Positions 19,142 to 29,368 are shown, counted from the first letter of the stretch. The stretch is DNA of 64,000 nucleotides from Clostridium sp. MB40-C1 (GCF_030913655.1 NZ_CP133189.1:62001-126000); one strand, 5' to 3'. Made by a program: numbers and translations. The notes: generated from the sequence alone by a model not told the origin.

Positions 19142-20395
19142 ATGGAGTCTACTGCAATTGTTGGAAGTAAAATGTTATTAGAATTGTTAGTATTAGTCTT
19201 AGTATCAGGAGTTGTCTTTGGAAAATTAAGCGAAATACTTCATTTGCCAGATGTAGTTCTTTTTATAGTAGCAGGAATAATATTAGGACCATATGTTTTA
19301 AATTTAATCAATGTGGACAAGTTCCCAATAGGAAATCAGTTTATACTAACCTTTGGCGCAGCGTATATACTCTATGATGGAGGAAGAGAAGTAGAATTAG
19401 ATGTATTAAACAAGGTTAAGTACACTGTTATAAGTTTAGCTACTATAGGAGTTATACTATCTACATTTATAACAGGGTATTTTGCTTATAAGATACTTAA
19501 TATTGATTTTATATATGCTCTTTTGTTGGGATCTGTTATAGCTTCTACTGATCCATCGGTATTAGTGCCTTTATTCAAAAATATGAATATAAGTAATAAA
19601 TTAAAGCAGACAATAATATCTGAATCAGCTTTTAATGATGCTGCTGGAGCTATAATAACTTTTTCTATTATAACAATTATTCAAGGGGGAAGCTTTTCAT
19701 TAGGAAGTAGTTCTTTAAAACTATTAATAACCTCTATTGGTGGAATAGCAGTAGGAGGAATAGTAGGATCTTTAGTATCTATATTAATAACAGATAATAA
19801 ATATGGATTTTTAAAACAATATCCTTCACAAATGGCTATCGTTGGTGTAGGAGCTGCATACCTTATAGGAGAAGAACTTGGAGTAAGTGGTTTTATGGCA
19901 GCGTTTATAATGGGAATGATTTGTGGAAATAAAGGTATGGCTAAGCTTACACTTGCTGAGGAGAGCTATATAACTCATCTTAGATTTAAGGAAGTTTTAA
20001 CTGTTATATTGAGAATGATGATTTTTATATTATTAGGAACCCACGTACAATTTAATGTATTAGCTGAGTATTGGAAGCCATCCTTAGCTATAGTTTTTGT
20101 TCTTATATTTATAGCAAGACCTATATCAGCATTTATATCTATTGCTATTGATAGAAAAGCAAAGTGGAATTTAAAAGAAGTTTTATATATGATGTCTATA
20201 AGAGAGACAGGGGTAATACCTGCAGCTTTAGCAGGTATGATGATTACAATGAAAATTCCTAATGCAGAAATTATATCATCAGTAACCTTTATGGCTATAA
20301 TTATAACACTTACTTTCCAGGCTAGTACGGCTCACTTATTAGCAAAATTATTGAAGCTAGATAAAGATGCTAGTGATGTGAAAAGTGTAGCATAA
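19142..20395 (+). CDS. Cation:proton antiporter (CPA family, NhaP-like)
   Basis: 417 aa with about 12 hydrophobic helices. The ion site is clear: SVIASTDPSVLVPLF and SESAFNDAAGAIITF (about residues 157-172), the ND-containing helix of CPA1 exchangers. A later SIRETGVIPAALAGMMI helix is also typical. Na+ or K+ against H+ exchange for pH and salt balance is expected. No RCK or CBS tail is present. GAAGGAGG precedes the ATG. Single gene. Confidence 0.88.
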   Translation: MESTAIVGSKMLLELLVLVLVSGVVFGKLSEILHLPDVVLFIVAGIILGPYVLNLINVDKFPIGNQFILTFGAAYILYDGGREVELDVLNKVKYTVISLATIGVILSTFITGYFAYKILNIDFIYALLLGSVIASTDPSVLVPLFKNMNISNKLKQTIISESAFNDAAGAIITFSIITIIQGGSFSLGSSSLKLLITSIGGIAVGGIVGSLVSILITDNKYGFLKQYPSQMAIVGVGAAYLIGEELGVSGFMAAFIMGMICGNKGMAKLTLAEESYITHLRFKEVLTVILRMMIFILLGTHVQFNVLAEYWKPSLAIVFVLIFIARPISAFISIAIDRKAKWNLKEVLYMMSIRETGVIPAALAGMMITMKIPNAEIISSVTFMAIIITLTFQASTAHLLAKLLKLDKDASDVKSVA

Positions 20396-20495
20396 ATCTT
20401 TTTATTGTTACTATTTTGTAAATAAATAATATTTAAATGATGTTAAAATTTATAGGGTAAATTTACAAATGGAGTAATTTAAAGGTGGAGGGAAT

Positions 20496-21773
20496 ATGAG
20501 GAAAAAAATAGCATCAGTCATACTTGCAATTTCTATGGTGTTAAGTCCAGTTGTTGGGTCAAGTTCTTTAGCAAAAGCTTTAAGCATTACAAAAGGAATT
20601 GTAAATACTAGTAGTAATTTAAATGTAAGAAAATCACCAAGTTTAAATTCAAGTATTATAGGAAAGTTATCACCTAATGTACCTGTAGAGATAGTAGAAA
20701 CTGCTGGAGATTGGTACAAAATAAAATTAGGATCTTCTTATGGATATGTATATAAAAAGTATGTAAAACTTGATACAAGCTCTCAAGAAAAAACAGAAGA
20801 AACTAAAAAGGTACATGATAGAATCGTTGAGACAGATAAGACGTGGAAAATTAATTTTAATCATAAAATTGATTTAAATGAAACAATAAAAAAAGAAATA
20901 AAAATTAAAAATAGCAAAGGTATTGATTTACCTTTAAAACTAGAATTAAGTCAGGATTTTAAAAGTATACTTATTAGTCCACCAGAAGATGGGTATGAGC
21001 TAGGGGATAGTTATACTTTAACACTTGGAACTGGCATTAAAAGTGCTTCTGGATTAAAGTTAAAAGAAGGTAAAAAATTAAATTTTGGTATTAAAAGATT
21101 AATAAATAAAACATTAGGACTTGGAAAATACGAAACAGAGTATACTCATAATGATAAAGGATATGATTGGTATATAGATCAGTATGATACTGGAGATTAT
21201 AATTATGAGAATTGTGGTCCGTCTAGTGTTACTATGGCTATAAAATGGGCCAAGCCTTCTTTTAATAAGACAGCACAAGATGCTAGAAATACATATAGAA
21301 GCCAAGGGGGTTGGTGGTTCACATACGATATTCAAAATTATTTAGATAAGTACAAAGTAAAGAATTGGACTTTGGAAGATACAAAGGAAAGTACTTTTAA
21401 GAGAGAATTAAAAAGCGGAAATATAATAATACTTTGTATAGACAGTAATTATATAACCTATAACGATAAAGAAGAGGAACATGTAGGAAAACATTATCAA
21501 GGAGGCGGCGGCCACTTTATAGTTGTAAAAGGATATAGAGTTGTAGATGATAAAACATATTTTGAAGTATATGATCCCAATAGTTGGGGTGAAGTTTATA
21601 AAAATGGTGTTAAAAAAGGAAAAGATAGGTATTATTCTGCAGAAGATGTTATAAAATCAATGCAAAACTGGTGGCCTTATATGATTGTAGTAAATGGCAG
21701 TGATAATGGAGGATATGCAAAACAAAGTTATGGAGTAGACACAAGTAAAATAGAACATGCACAAGGAAAATAA
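20496..21773 (+). CDS. Secreted SH3b / Ig-like / C39-fold cysteine peptidase
   Basis: 425 aa. A signal peptide (residues 1-30) is followed by a bacterial SH3 domain (LNVRKSPSLNSSIIGKLSPN; GYVYKKYVKL, about 35-90), an Ig-like or SbsA-like domain (about 105-195) and a C39-like peptidase domain (about 210-410). The catalytic set is visible: Cys in YENCGPSSVTMAI, His in GGHFIVVKGYR, and Asp in EVYDPNSWG. SH3b domains bind cell wall, so the enzyme is likely wall-associated. Substrate unknown. GGTGGAGG precedes the ATG; two hairpins follow the gene. Confidence 0.85.
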   Translation: MRKKIASVILAISMVLSPVVGSSSLAKALSITKGIVNTSSNLNVRKSPSLNSSIIGKLSPNVPVEIVETAGDWYKIKLGSSYGYVYKKYVKLDTSSQEKTEETKKVHDRIVETDKTWKINFNHKIDLNETIKKEIKIKNSKGIDLPLKLELSQDFKSILISPPEDGYELGDSYTLTLGTGIKSASGLKLKEGKKLNFGIKRLINKTLGLGKYETEYTHNDKGYDWYIDQYDTGDYNYENCGPSSVTMAIKWAKPSFNKTAQDARNTYRSQGGWWFTYDIQNYLDKYKVKNWTLEDTKESTFKRELKSGNIIILCIDSNYITYNDKEEEHVGKHYQGGGGHFIVVKGYRVVDDKTYFEVYDPNSWGEVYKNGVKKGKDRYYSAEDVIKSMQNWWPYMIVVNGSDNGGYAKQSYGVDTSKIEHAQGK

Positions 21774-21784
21774 TAATTTAAATA

Positions 21785-21832
21785 AAAGCATAAAAAACGG
21801 TCAGCTTAAAGGTTGATCGTTTTCTATGCTTT
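21785..21832 (+). terminator. Terminator-like hairpin 1 after the C39 gene
   Basis: AAAGCATA (21785-21792) pairs with TATGCTTT (21825-21832), and inner AAAACG and CGTTTT segments extend the stem. The U run is poor. Confidence 0.55.
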
Positions 21833-21850
21833 AAAATAATATAAGTAAAA

Positions 21851-21897
21851 AATACTCTACAAAATAGATAAAAAAGTCTATTTGTAGAGTATTTTAT
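21851..21897 (+). terminator. Rho-independent terminator 2 after the C39 gene
   Basis: AATACTCTACAAAATAGA (21851-21868) pairs with 21877-21893 with one bulge, and TTTTATT follows. Confidence 0.75.
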
Positions 21898-21956
21898 TAT
21901 TTTAAAAGAATGTAAACAATAGCCTTTTAAAGCAAAGGCAAAATATAAAACCTAAC

Positions 21957-22011
21957 ATTGTAAACCTAAAAATAAATAATGGTTGACAATATAATAAATT
22001 TTTTTTATACT
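21957..22011 (+). promoter_or_regulatory. BirA-type operator overlapping the bioY promoter
   Basis: ATTGTAAACC (21957-21966) and GGTTGACAAT (21981-21990) form an inverted repeat with a 14-bp spacer, the layout of Firmicute BirA operators. The right half contains a perfect -35 TTGACA (21983-21988), followed by a 17-nt spacer and TATACT (22006-22011). BirA bound with biotinyl-AMP would cover the -35 element. Confidence 0.85.
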
Positions 22012-22135
22012 TAAATAAAATACTAGGTTAAGAAACTTCTAAATTTAGTAACAATAAAATTTATTATATAACATTAGAATTATCTAATTAACATGATTTA
22101 TTGATTAAATTAGCTAAAGGGTAGGAGGAATTTAA

Positions 22136-22675
22136 ATGACAAAAAAAATAAATATAAGGGATATTATATATTCGGCTATGTTTGCTGCAATTATTTCGGT
22201 TTTAGGATATGTTATAATACCTCTTCCATTTAGTCCTGTACCGATAACAGCTCAAACTCTTGCAGTTATGTTGGCTGGGTGCGTTTTAACACCTATTCAA
22301 GCAGGGTTAAGTATCAGTACTTTTTTATTTTTGGGTATAATAGGTATACCAGTATTTTCAGGTGGAAGAGCTGGAATTGGAGTTATAGCGGGACCTACTG
22401 GTGGATATTTAATTGGATTTTTAATAGGAACTATTGTTATAAGTTTAATAAAGGGGAAAGGAGATTCTATAGTACGTTTAATTTTTTCATCTATCTTAGG
22501 TGGAATTATCATTGTGTATTTAATAGGTGTTCCATGGCTTGGAAAAGTTTCAGGGATTGGAGTATACAAAGCTTTTATTTCTGGAGCACTACCTTTTATT
22601 TGGGGAGATTTATTTAAGGCATTAGCAGCAGGGTTTATAGGAAGGAAGATAAATAAAATTTATGAATTTAGATAA
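22136..22675 (+). CDS. bioY: Biotin transporter BioY
   Basis: 179 aa, the substrate-binding S component of an ECF biotin transporter. Six hydrophobic helices and the family motifs IPLPFSPVPITAQTLAVMLAGCVL and FSGGRAGIGVIAGPTGGYLIGF are evident. No ECF ATPase or EcfT gene is adjacent, so it may use a shared module or act alone. TAGGAGG precedes the ATG. Its promoter carries a BirA-type operator, so repression by biotin is expected. Confidence 0.95.
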   Translation: MTKKINIRDIIYSAMFAAIISVLGYVIIPLPFSPVPITAQTLAVMLAGCVLTPIQAGLSISTFLFLGIIGIPVFSGGRAGIGVIAGPTGGYLIGFLIGTIVISLIKGKGDSIVRLIFSSILGGIIIVYLIGVPWLGKVSGIGVYKAFISGALPFIWGDLFKALAAGFIGRKINKIYEFR

Positions 22676-22796
22676 GATTTTTAGTAGATTAGAAGAATAT
22701 AAATTATTATCTATGAATGTGCATAATTTTAATGTATATAAGAAAAAGATTATATTAAGCTTAAAGATAAATGAATTAGAATTAGTTGATAATTAA
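22662..22796 (+). CDS. Possible small ORF of 44 codons overlapping the bioY end
   Basis: ATG 22662 to TAA 22794-22796, in another frame from bioY, with GGAAGGAAG about 12 nt upstream. The peptide begins MNLDKIFSRLEEYK and has no recognised domain. It would be translationally coupled to bioY. Its composition is like that of random AT-rich DNA, so this is a weak call. Confidence 0.2.
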   Translation: MNLDKIFSRLEEYKLLSMNVHNFNVYKKKIILSLKINELELVDN

Positions 22797-22849
22797 CAAA
22801 GTATTACATAATAAAAAGGAAAAAAATTTTACAGTTAAAGAATTAAATG

Positions 22850-22894
22850 GCTTAGTACGGAATAAAATTAAAGCTCTGTACTAAGCTATTTTTT
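22850..22894 (+). terminator. Rho-independent terminator after bioY
   Basis: GCTTAGTACGGA (22850-22861) pairs with TCTGTACTAAGC with one G-U pair, and TATTTTTTAT follows. Confidence 0.75.
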
Positions 22895-22930
22895 ATGTTA
22901 TATTTTGATAAGATATTAATTTTATTTAGA

Positions 22931-23003
22931 TGAGGAAATTGTATAATTAAAAAATTAAAACTTGAATGAAGTTATATATTTATACAATTATGCAAGTCCC
23001 TTA
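22931..23003. repeat. MITE-like palindromic repeat, copy D (collapsed)
   Basis: About 73 bp. It keeps the ends TGAGGAAATTGTATAATT and ACAATTATGCAAGTCCC of the copy B/C family with most of the body missing. It reads as an internal deletion derivative. Confidence 0.55.
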
Positions 23004-23114
23004 GGTTTGTATAAAAGAAAATTTCAAATAAATATATTAAAACAAATTTAAAAAATGCATAAAATCTAAAGATAAGAAATAAAGGATAATAATATAATGA
23101 TTAGGAGGGAAAAT

Positions 23115-24173
23115 GTGAAAAATATTTTAAAAGTTATTTTAGTATTAATACTTATTATACTAGTTATTTTTATAGGATATCTTATATTTATGACAATAAC
23201 TGATTATAGGCCAAAAGATGTAACAAATTTAAAAGTAGAAAATAATAAGAAAGAAACGCTAAATAAGAATAAGCCTTTATCGGTATTAACTTACAATATA
23301 GGATATTGTGGATTGGATGAAGGAAGAGATTTTTTTATGGATGGGGGAAGTCAATCACGTTCAGAAAGTAAAGAAAAAACTTTAGAAAATCTTAAAGGAA
23401 TTATAGATTTATTAGATAAGGATAATAGTGATTTTATATTACTACAAGAGGTTGATATAAAAGCTACAAGAAGTTATGAGATAGATGAATGGTCAGATAT
23501 AAAGAATACATTTAAAGAGTATGGTTCAAACTTTGGGGTTAATTATAAAGTACCTTGGGTTCCAGTACCTATTTTAAAACCACATGGAAAAGTAGAAGCT
23601 GGATTAGTTACACTTTCTAAATATAATATTGAAAAAAGTGATAGATATCAATATCCAGGAAAAGAAAAATGGCCTAGACAACTTTGTGAATTGGATAGAT
23701 GTTTTACTGAAAATAGATTAAAAGTTGATAATGGAAAAGAACTCATATTAATAAATTCTCATTTGTCCGCTTATGATAAAGGAGGATTAATAAGAAAGCA
23801 ACAGCTAGGTTTTTTAAAGGCACATGTTACCAGAGAATATAATAAAGGCAACTATGTAATTGTAGGAGGAGATTGGAATCATGTAATTCCAGGAACTGAT
23901 CCTAACATTTTTAAAAATAATCAAAAAAGGCCTGACTGGCTTAAAGAAATTCCTGACAGTTTTAAACCTGAAGGATTTAAATGGGCAGCTGATGCTTTAA
24001 CTCCTTCAAATAGGACCGTAGATAAGCCTTATAAAAAAGGAGAAAATTATTTATCTGTAATAGATGGTTTTTTGGTTTCGTCAAATGTTAATGTTAAAAG
24101 TGTTAAAGGATATTCTCTAGAATTTAAAAATTCAGATCATAATCCAGTAAGAATGGAATTTGTACTTGAATAG
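23115..24173 (+). CDS. Membrane-anchored endonuclease/exonuclease/phosphatase family protein
   Basis: 352 aa from GTG 23115, preferred because AGGAGGG lies at 23102-23108; an upstream in-frame ATG 23097 has a weaker AAAGG. An N-terminal membrane helix (about residues 2-26) is followed by an EEP (DNase I-like) domain with LTYNIGYC, ILLQEVD, NSHLSAYDKGG, VGGDWNHVIPG, IDGFLVS and NSDHNPVRM, i.e. the metal and catalytic Asn/Glu/His/Asp set. The catalytic domain faces outside. Substrate could be a phospholipid headgroup, sugar phosphate or nucleic acid; sphingomyelinase-like activity cannot be claimed. Confidence 0.85.
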   Translation: MKNILKVILVLILIILVIFIGYLIFMTITDYRPKDVTNLKVENNKKETLNKNKPLSVLTYNIGYCGLDEGRDFFMDGGSQSRSESKEKTLENLKGIIDLLDKDNSDFILLQEVDIKATRSYEIDEWSDIKNTFKEYGSNFGVNYKVPWVPVPILKPHGKVEAGLVTLSKYNIEKSDRYQYPGKEKWPRQLCELDRCFTENRLKVDNGKELILINSHLSAYDKGGLIRKQQLGFLKAHVTREYNKGNYVIVGGDWNHVIPGTDPNIFKNNQKRPDWLKEIPDSFKPEGFKWAADALTPSNRTVDKPYKKGENYLSVIDGFLVSSNVNVKSVKGYSLEFKNSDHNPVRMEFVLE

Positions 24174-24200
24174 TGTATATGAATAAAAATATTATGAAGT

Positions 24201-24555
24201 AATGAGTAACGGCATAGAAATAGATTTTTCTAAATATATGTAGTTATCCATTAAACCTTCAGCACGCAAAGAAATACTAAAGGTATATTCTTCTAAAAAT
24301 GTTACCCTCGCTATGGGGAGTCCGTTCCCCAGCTCGGCTGTCGGAGCCCATTCCGACAATTACACATTTTTAGAAAACTACACCTTAAGTATTTCTAGTT
24401 GCTACTTCAAAGTTTAATCGGATAACTACATATATGAGAAAATCTTATTCCTATGCCTTGATTTTTTATAATTAATACAGTTTAACATGCATATTTGGGA
24501 GAAGAGGAAGACTAAAGGATGATTTTCCTCCTAACGTCAGAAAATCTTTAAACTA
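24201..24555. repeat. Long palindromic dispersed element, copy 1
   Basis: About 355 bp, nearly identical to 40073-40428. Bases about 24205-24310 and 24360-24465 form two arms that pair imperfectly over about 100 nt: GGCATAG with CTATGCC, ATGTAGTTATCC with GGATAACTACAT, AGAAATACT with AGTATTTCT, and TTCTAAAAATG with CATTTTTAGAA. The tip carries two small GC-rich hairpins (GGGGAGTCCGTTCCCC; GTCGGAGCCCATTCCGAC). It has no coding frame. Nature unknown: MITE-like DNA or a structured RNA. Confidence 0.85.
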
Positions 24556-24650
24556 AAACGCTTTTTCAGACTTTCAGTGGTAGTATGTATGTTTATTCGG
24601 TATTTTATAGCAACTATCTTTTAATCTTAGTTAAGAGATAACTCCCATAA

Positions 24651-24730
24651 GCTACCGCTTTTAAGAGCTTATCAGCTCTTTTATTTAGATTAACGACAAA
24701 GCTCATAATGAAAAATTAAATTTTCATTAT
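24651..24730. repeat. Second shared block after element copy 1
   Basis: 80 bp shared with 40669-40748. It contains the hairpin AAGAGCTTATCAGCTCTT (24663-24680) and AATGAAAA / TTTTCATT arms. In this copy the final TTATGAGCTT arm is lost. Confidence 0.75.
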
Positions 24731-24754
24731 TCTAATGTGTAACTAATATAATAG

Positions 24755-24774
24755 AAAAATTGTGACTTGACCCC
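24755..24774. repeat. REP-like half-element
   Basis: AAAAATTGTGACTTGACCCC resembles one arm of the palindrome at 47602-47657 and the inverted GGGGTCAAGTTACATTTTTT at 43621-43640. Such TTGACCCC-type units resemble REP sequences mobilised by TnpA-REP transposases, none of which is in the window. Confidence 0.5.
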
Positions 24775-24896
24775 ATCATTTGTAATAAAGTCTACTGATT
24801 GAGCATATAAATTAAAAAATAGAATAGCAAGACATTTTTAAAAGAAAGCTTGTCTCATGACTTATATAAATTTTTTTATTTTAAGGAGGGGATTCT

Positions 24897-26819
24897 TTGG
24901 AGTTTAAGGAGCTTATAGAAAAAGATAGGGATAATAAAAAAAGAAAGGAATTTAAGGGGACTTTTTTAGAATATCTTGAAATAGTAAAAAATAATCCCGA
25001 AGTAGTTAAACTTGCTCATAAAAGAATGTATGACATAATAACAGAACAAGGATTTCAGCTTTTAAGACCAGAAGAAAATATTAGAATAAGAAAGATATAT
25101 GGCAATGAAGTTATAAAGAAATACAATTTTTTTGAAAAAGATTTTTTTGGAATTGATAAAGTTTTAATGAAATTAGTAAGCTATTTTTATTCAGCAGCTA
25201 TGCAAGGAGAGGAAGCAAGGCAAGTTTTATATTTAGTAGGACCTGTTGGTGCTGGTAAATCTTCTTTAGTAGAGGCACTAAAAAATGCATTAGAAAGTAG
25301 TCCACCTATATATGCTATTGAGGATTGCCCTATGAGAGAAGAACCACTTCATTTAATTCCAAAGCATCTAAGAGGTGAATTTGAAGAGATGTTAGGAGTA
25401 AAAATAGAAGGAGATTTATGTCCAAAATGTAGATATAGATTAAAACACGAATTTAACGGAAAATATGAAAAATTCCCAATAGTTGCTACGGATTTCTCAA
25501 TAAGATCAAGGAAAGGAATAGGTGTTGTTCCACCTGTTGATCCTAACAATCAAGATACTTCTGTTTTGACTGGTTCTGTAGACATATCAAAAATGGATTT
25601 ATATCCAGAAGATGACCCTAGAATACTATCATTAAATGGAGCCTTTAATGTAGGAAACAGAGGTATGGTAGAATTTATAGAGGTATTTAAGAATGATGTA
25701 GAGTATCTGCATACAATAATTACTGCTACTCAGGAAAAATCAATACCATCTCCAGGTAAAAACTCAATGATATATTTTGATGGAGTAATAGTTGCTCACT
25801 CCAATGAAGCTGAATGGGATAAGTTTAAATCAGATCACACTAATGAAGCTATACTTGATAGAATTGTAAAAATAGAAGTGCCATATTGTCTCGAATTAAA
25901 TGAAGAGATAAAGATATATGAAAAGATTTTAAAAAAGAGCAATTTTGATGCTCATATTGCACCTCATACTATAGAAGTTGCAGCAATGTTTGCAATACTT
26001 TCAAGAATCTTACCTTCAACTAAAGTGGATTCCCTAACAAAATTAAAGATATACAATGGAGAAGAGATAGTAGAAAAAGGCACAACTAAAAAAATTGATA
26101 ATATAGAGCTTAAAGAAGAGGCTGGTATTAGAGAAGGAATGTCAGGTATTTCTACTAGGTTTATAGTAAAAGCTATTGATAATGCTCTTTCCAATTCTGA
26201 GTATGATTGTATAAATCCATTAAGTGTTATGGAAAGCATAATAAAATCAATTAAGGATTTAGATATAAATGATGAAGATAAAAATAGATATTTAGCTTTT
26301 ATTCAAGATACTATAAGAAAAGAATATAACAAGATTTTAGAAAAAGAAGTAACAAGAGCTTTTATAAGTAGTTTTAGAGAGCAGGCAGAAAGTCTTTTCA
26401 ATAATTATATAGATCATGCAGAAGCTTATGTAAATAAGACTAAATTAAAAGATGGATATACAGGAGAAGAGTTGGAACCAGATGAGACTTTTATGCGTTC
26501 TATAGAAGAGCAAATTGGAGTTACAGAAAGCTCTGCAAAGGGCTTTAGGACTGATGTTACATCATATATGTTCTATGTAATTAGAAATGGTGGAGATATA
26601 AATTACACATCTTATGAACCTTTAAAAGAAGCTATAGAAAAGAAGTTAGTACTTTCTGTTAGAGATTTATCAAGAGTTATAACTCAATCAAAAGTTAGAG
26701 ATAAGGAGCAGAGTAAAAAATATAATGCTATGGTGGAGGAAATGAAGTTAAACGGATATTGTGATCACTGCTGTGATGTTATTTTGAAATATGCAGCAAA
26801 TAATCTTTGGAAGGATTGA
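24897..26819 (+). CDS. prkA: PrkA family serine protein kinase
   Basis: 640 aa. An N-terminal AAA+ domain has the Walker A motif GPVGAGKSS (residues 115-123), and the C-terminal part is the PrkA kinase-like region. A CPKC-type Cys pair lies in [10 protein letters not shown]. In Bacillus PrkA is made under sigma E and is needed for normal sporulation; the E. coli relative is YeaG. Start is TTG 24897 with AAGGAGGGG at 24883-24891. It is followed after 4 nt by yhbH and then spoVR, an arrangement conserved across bacteria. Confidence 0.95.
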   Translation: MEFKELIEKDRDNKKRKEFKGTFLEYLEIVKNNPEVVKLAHKRMYDIITEQGFQLLRPEENIRIRKIYGNEVIKKYNFFEKDFFGIDKVLMKLVSYFYSAAMQGEEARQVLYLVGPVGAGKSSLVEALKNALESSPPIYAIEDCPMREEPLHLIPKHLRGEFEEMLGVKIEGDLCPKCRYRLKHEFNGKYEKFPIVATDFSIRSRKGIGVVPPVDPNNQDTSVLTGSVDISKMDLYPEDDPRILSLNGAFNVGNRGMVEFIEVFKNDVEYLHTIITATQEKSIPSPGKNSMIYFDGVIVAHSNEAEWDKFKSDHTNEAILDRIVKIEVPYCLELNEEIKIYEKILKKSNFDAHIAPHTIEVAAMFAILSRILPSTKVDSLTKLKIYNGEEIVEKGTTKKIDNIELKEEAGIREGMSGISTRFIVKAIDNALSNSEYDCINPLSVMESIIKSIKDLDINDEDKNRYLAFIQDTIRKEYNKILEKEVTRAFISSFREQAESLFNNYIDHAEAYVNKTKLKDGYTGEELEPDETFMRSIEEQIGVTESSAKGFRTDVTSYMFYVIRNGGDINYTSYEPLKEAIEKKLVLSVRDLSRVITQSKVRDKEQSKKYNAMVEEMKLNGYCDHCCDVILKYAANNLWKD

Positions 26820-26823
26820 TAGT

Positions 26824-27993
26824 ATGACAATATTTAGAGATTTCAATCCTATAGATCATGATAGAGCAGTAGAAGATAGGAGAAGACACAAACAGTTAAT
26901 AGAAGGTGCTATAAAAAAAAATCTAGTAGATATATTATCAGAAGAAAGTATAATAGGTCAGGGTAAGGATAGAAAGATAAGAATTCCTATAAGAGGAATG
27001 AAAGAATATCAATTTATTTATGGCGAAAATACTGGTGGAGTTGGAAGTGGAACAGGCGAAGAAAAGAGAGGAGATAGAATAGCCACTGGAAAGGGAGAAG
27101 GAAGCGGAAAGGGAAACCAAGGGGCAGGAAATCAGGATGGCGAAGATATATATGAAACAGAAGTAAGCATAGAAGAAATTATGAATTATTTATTCGAAGA
27201 ATTAGATCTTCCTAATTTAGATAAGAAGAAATCCGCAGAGATAATATCAGATAAGGCAAAGAAAAAAGCGGGTTATCAAAAAAATGGAATAAGACCTAGA
27301 CTTGCAAAAAAACGAACAGTTATGGAAAAATTAAAAAGAAAACAAGGGTATAAGAGAGCTTTAATAGAAGCAGGAAAGGAAGAAGAAATAGAAAGGTTCC
27401 CATTTAAAGAAGATGATTTAAGATATCATAGACTTAAAAATACTGTTAAACATGAATATAATGCTGTTGTTGTATGTATAATGGATACTTCTTCTTCTAT
27501 GGATAGAACTAAGAAGTATCTTGCACGATCTTTCTTTTTCTTATTGTATCAGTTTGTAAAAATGCGATATGAAAGAGTGGAGGTTGTGTTTATTGCTCAT
27601 TCTACAAAAGCTAAAGTTGTGAGTGAACATGATTTCTTTTATAAAATGGAGTCTGGTGGAACTTATATTTCAAGTGGATATGAAAAAGCTCTTGAAGTAA
27701 TTGAAAGAGAATATACGCCAGAACTTTGGAATATATATGCTTTTCATGTGAGTGATGGGGATAATTGGAGTGAAGACAATGAAAAGGCTGTACAAAAGGC
27801 AAAAGAACTTTGTGAGGCGTGTAACCTTTTTGGATATGCAGAAATTATGCCAGGTATGACTTTTTCAACTATGAAGAAAAAATATTTAGAAGAAATAAAA
27901 TACAAAAATTTTGCCACATGCACTATTAAAAGTAAAGAAGAATTATGGACTTCATTAAAAAATATTTTAGTACCCGATGTAAAAGAGGGGTGA
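26824..27993 (+). CDS. yhbH: Sporulation protein YhbH (DUF444)
   Basis: 389 aa from ATG 26824; the prkA stop is at 26819 and GGAAGG precedes the ATG. The N-terminal part is charged, with a Gly-rich, low-complexity linker (about residues 72-104), and a von Willebrand A-like domain follows with the metal motif MDTSSSMD (about 220-227). The E. coli relative is YeaH. It is the middle gene of prkA-yhbH-spoVR; a sporulation role is expected, but the mechanism is unknown. Confidence 0.93.
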   Translation: MTIFRDFNPIDHDRAVEDRRRHKQLIEGAIKKNLVDILSEESIIGQGKDRKIRIPIRGMKEYQFIYGENTGGVGSGTGEEKRGDRIATGKGEGSGKGNQGAGNQDGEDIYETEVSIEEIMNYLFEELDLPNLDKKKSAEIISDKAKKKAGYQKNGIRPRLAKKRTVMEKLKRKQGYKRALIEAGKEEEIERFPFKEDDLRYHRLKNTVKHEYNAVVVCIMDTSSSMDRTKKYLARSFFFLLYQFVKMRYERVEVVFIAHSTKAKVVSEHDFFYKMESGGTYISSGYEKALEVIEREYTPELWNIYAFHVSDGDNWSEDNEKAVQKAKELCEACNLFGYAEIMPGMTFSTMKKKYLEEIKYKNFATCTIKSKEELWTSLKNILVPDVKEG

Positions 27994-27997
27994 TGTT

Positions 27998-29365
27998 TTG
28001 GAATATACAGTAAAGGATTTAGAGAAATGGAATGAAAAAATAGAGGTTATAGCTAAGGAAGTTGGGCTGGATTATTACCCTCAAGAATTTGAAATTATAA
28101 GCTATAATGATATGTTAGCTTATGAAGTTTATGTGGGGATGCCTTCTAGGTATCCTCATTGGAGTTTTGGTAAAGCTTATGAGAGGCTTAAAACTTTGTA
28201 CAAATACAATTTGACAGGGCTTCCCTACGAGATGGTTATAAATTCAAATCCTTGTATAGCATATTTAATGAAAGATAACACACTTCTTTTACAAATACTT
28301 ACTATTGCTCATGTTTACGGACATAATGATTTTTTTAAAAACAATCGATTGTTTAGAGAAGGTACTCATGCACAGTATACTATAGAAATGTTTAAAAATC
28401 ATGGAAATATGGTAAGTAGTTATATAAATGACCCAAGTATAGGATATGAAGGTACAGAAAAAATTATAAATGCTGCTCATGGTATAAGATTTCAAACATC
28501 TAGGGCCATAGGGGAAGTAAGAATAAGTGATGAAGATTTAAAAAAGAGAATAATAGATGAATATAAGAAAAAAGTTTCTAATTATGATATTTTGAAACCT
28601 TATGTTAAAGAAGAACCTCCAGAAGTGGATAAAGTACCACTTCAACCTGAAGATGATATTCTTTATTTTATTAGCAAATATGGTGACATGGAGGAATGGG
28701 AGAAAAATATATTAGAAATTGTAAGAAGTGAAACAAGATATTTTATTCCGCAAGTAGAAACAAAAATTATGAATGAAGGCTGGGCAAGTTATTGGCACTA
28801 TAATATTCTGAAAAAACTAGATTTAGATCCGTCCCTACATCTTGAATTTATAAAGAGACATAATGATGTAATAGCTCCAACAGTAGGTAGAATAAACCCT
28901 TATTATATAGGATTTAAGATATATGAAGACTTAGTAGAAAAATATGGTATAGAAAAAATATTTGAAGTAAGATTTTTAGATAGAGACGAGTCTTTTATAA
29001 GAAGGTATTTAACAAAAGAATTGTGTGAGGAACTTAATCTTTTTGAATATGGTAAAAAGAATTTTGATTATTATATTACAGAGATATCAGATGAAGAAGG
29101 ATGGAAAAATATAAGAGATACTCTAGCAAAATCTTGTGGAATGTCAATGATGCCTCATATAAGGGTTGTAGATGTTTTAAAAAAAGACAACACATTAATG
29201 TTAGAACATGTTTATGATGGAAGAGAAATAGATTTTGATTATGCAAAAGAAACTCTAAAATATATAGTAGATTTATGGAAACACAAAGTTTCTTTGAAGA
29301 CTTTCTTTAGAGGAAAATTAATAACAATTAATTGTAATGAAAATAAATTAATAACTTATGAATAA
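27998..29365 (+). CDS. spoVR: Stage V sporulation protein R
   Basis: 455 aa, full-length SpoVR. Family features are YEMVINSNPCIAYLMKDNTLLLQILTIAHVYGHNDFF near residues 75-110 and NEGWASYWHYNIL near 260, which give a metal-enzyme-like pattern of His and Glu residues. In Bacillus it affects spore cortex formation; the E. coli relative is YcgB. Start is TTG 27998 with GAGGGG at 27985-27990. Last gene of the operon, followed by a strong terminator. Confidence 0.94.
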   Translation: MEYTVKDLEKWNEKIEVIAKEVGLDYYPQEFEIISYNDMLAYEVYVGMPSRYPHWSFGKAYERLKTLYKYNLTGLPYEMVINSNPCIAYLMKDNTLLLQILTIAHVYGHNDFFKNNRLFREGTHAQYTIEMFKNHGNMVSSYINDPSIGYEGTEKIINAAHGIRFQTSRAIGEVRISDEDLKKRIIDEYKKKVSNYDILKPYVKEEPPEVDKVPLQPEDDILYFISKYGDMEEWEKNILEIVRSETRYFIPQVETKIMNEGWASYWHYNILKKLDLDPSLHLEFIKRHNDVIAPTVGRINPYYIGFKIYEDLVEKYGIEKIFEVRFLDRDESFIRRYLTKELCEELNLFEYGKKNFDYYITEISDEEGWKNIRDTLAKSCGMSMMPHIRVVDVLKKDNTLMLEHVYDGREIDFDYAKETLKYIVDLWKHKVSLKTFFRGKLITINCNENKLITYE

Positions 29366-29368
29366 GAC

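Noticed and set aside
22279-22617. Plus-strand frame of 112 codons inside bioY
   Set aside because: Frame-shifted shadow rich in Trp/Tyr/Phe; BioY is intact in the other frame.
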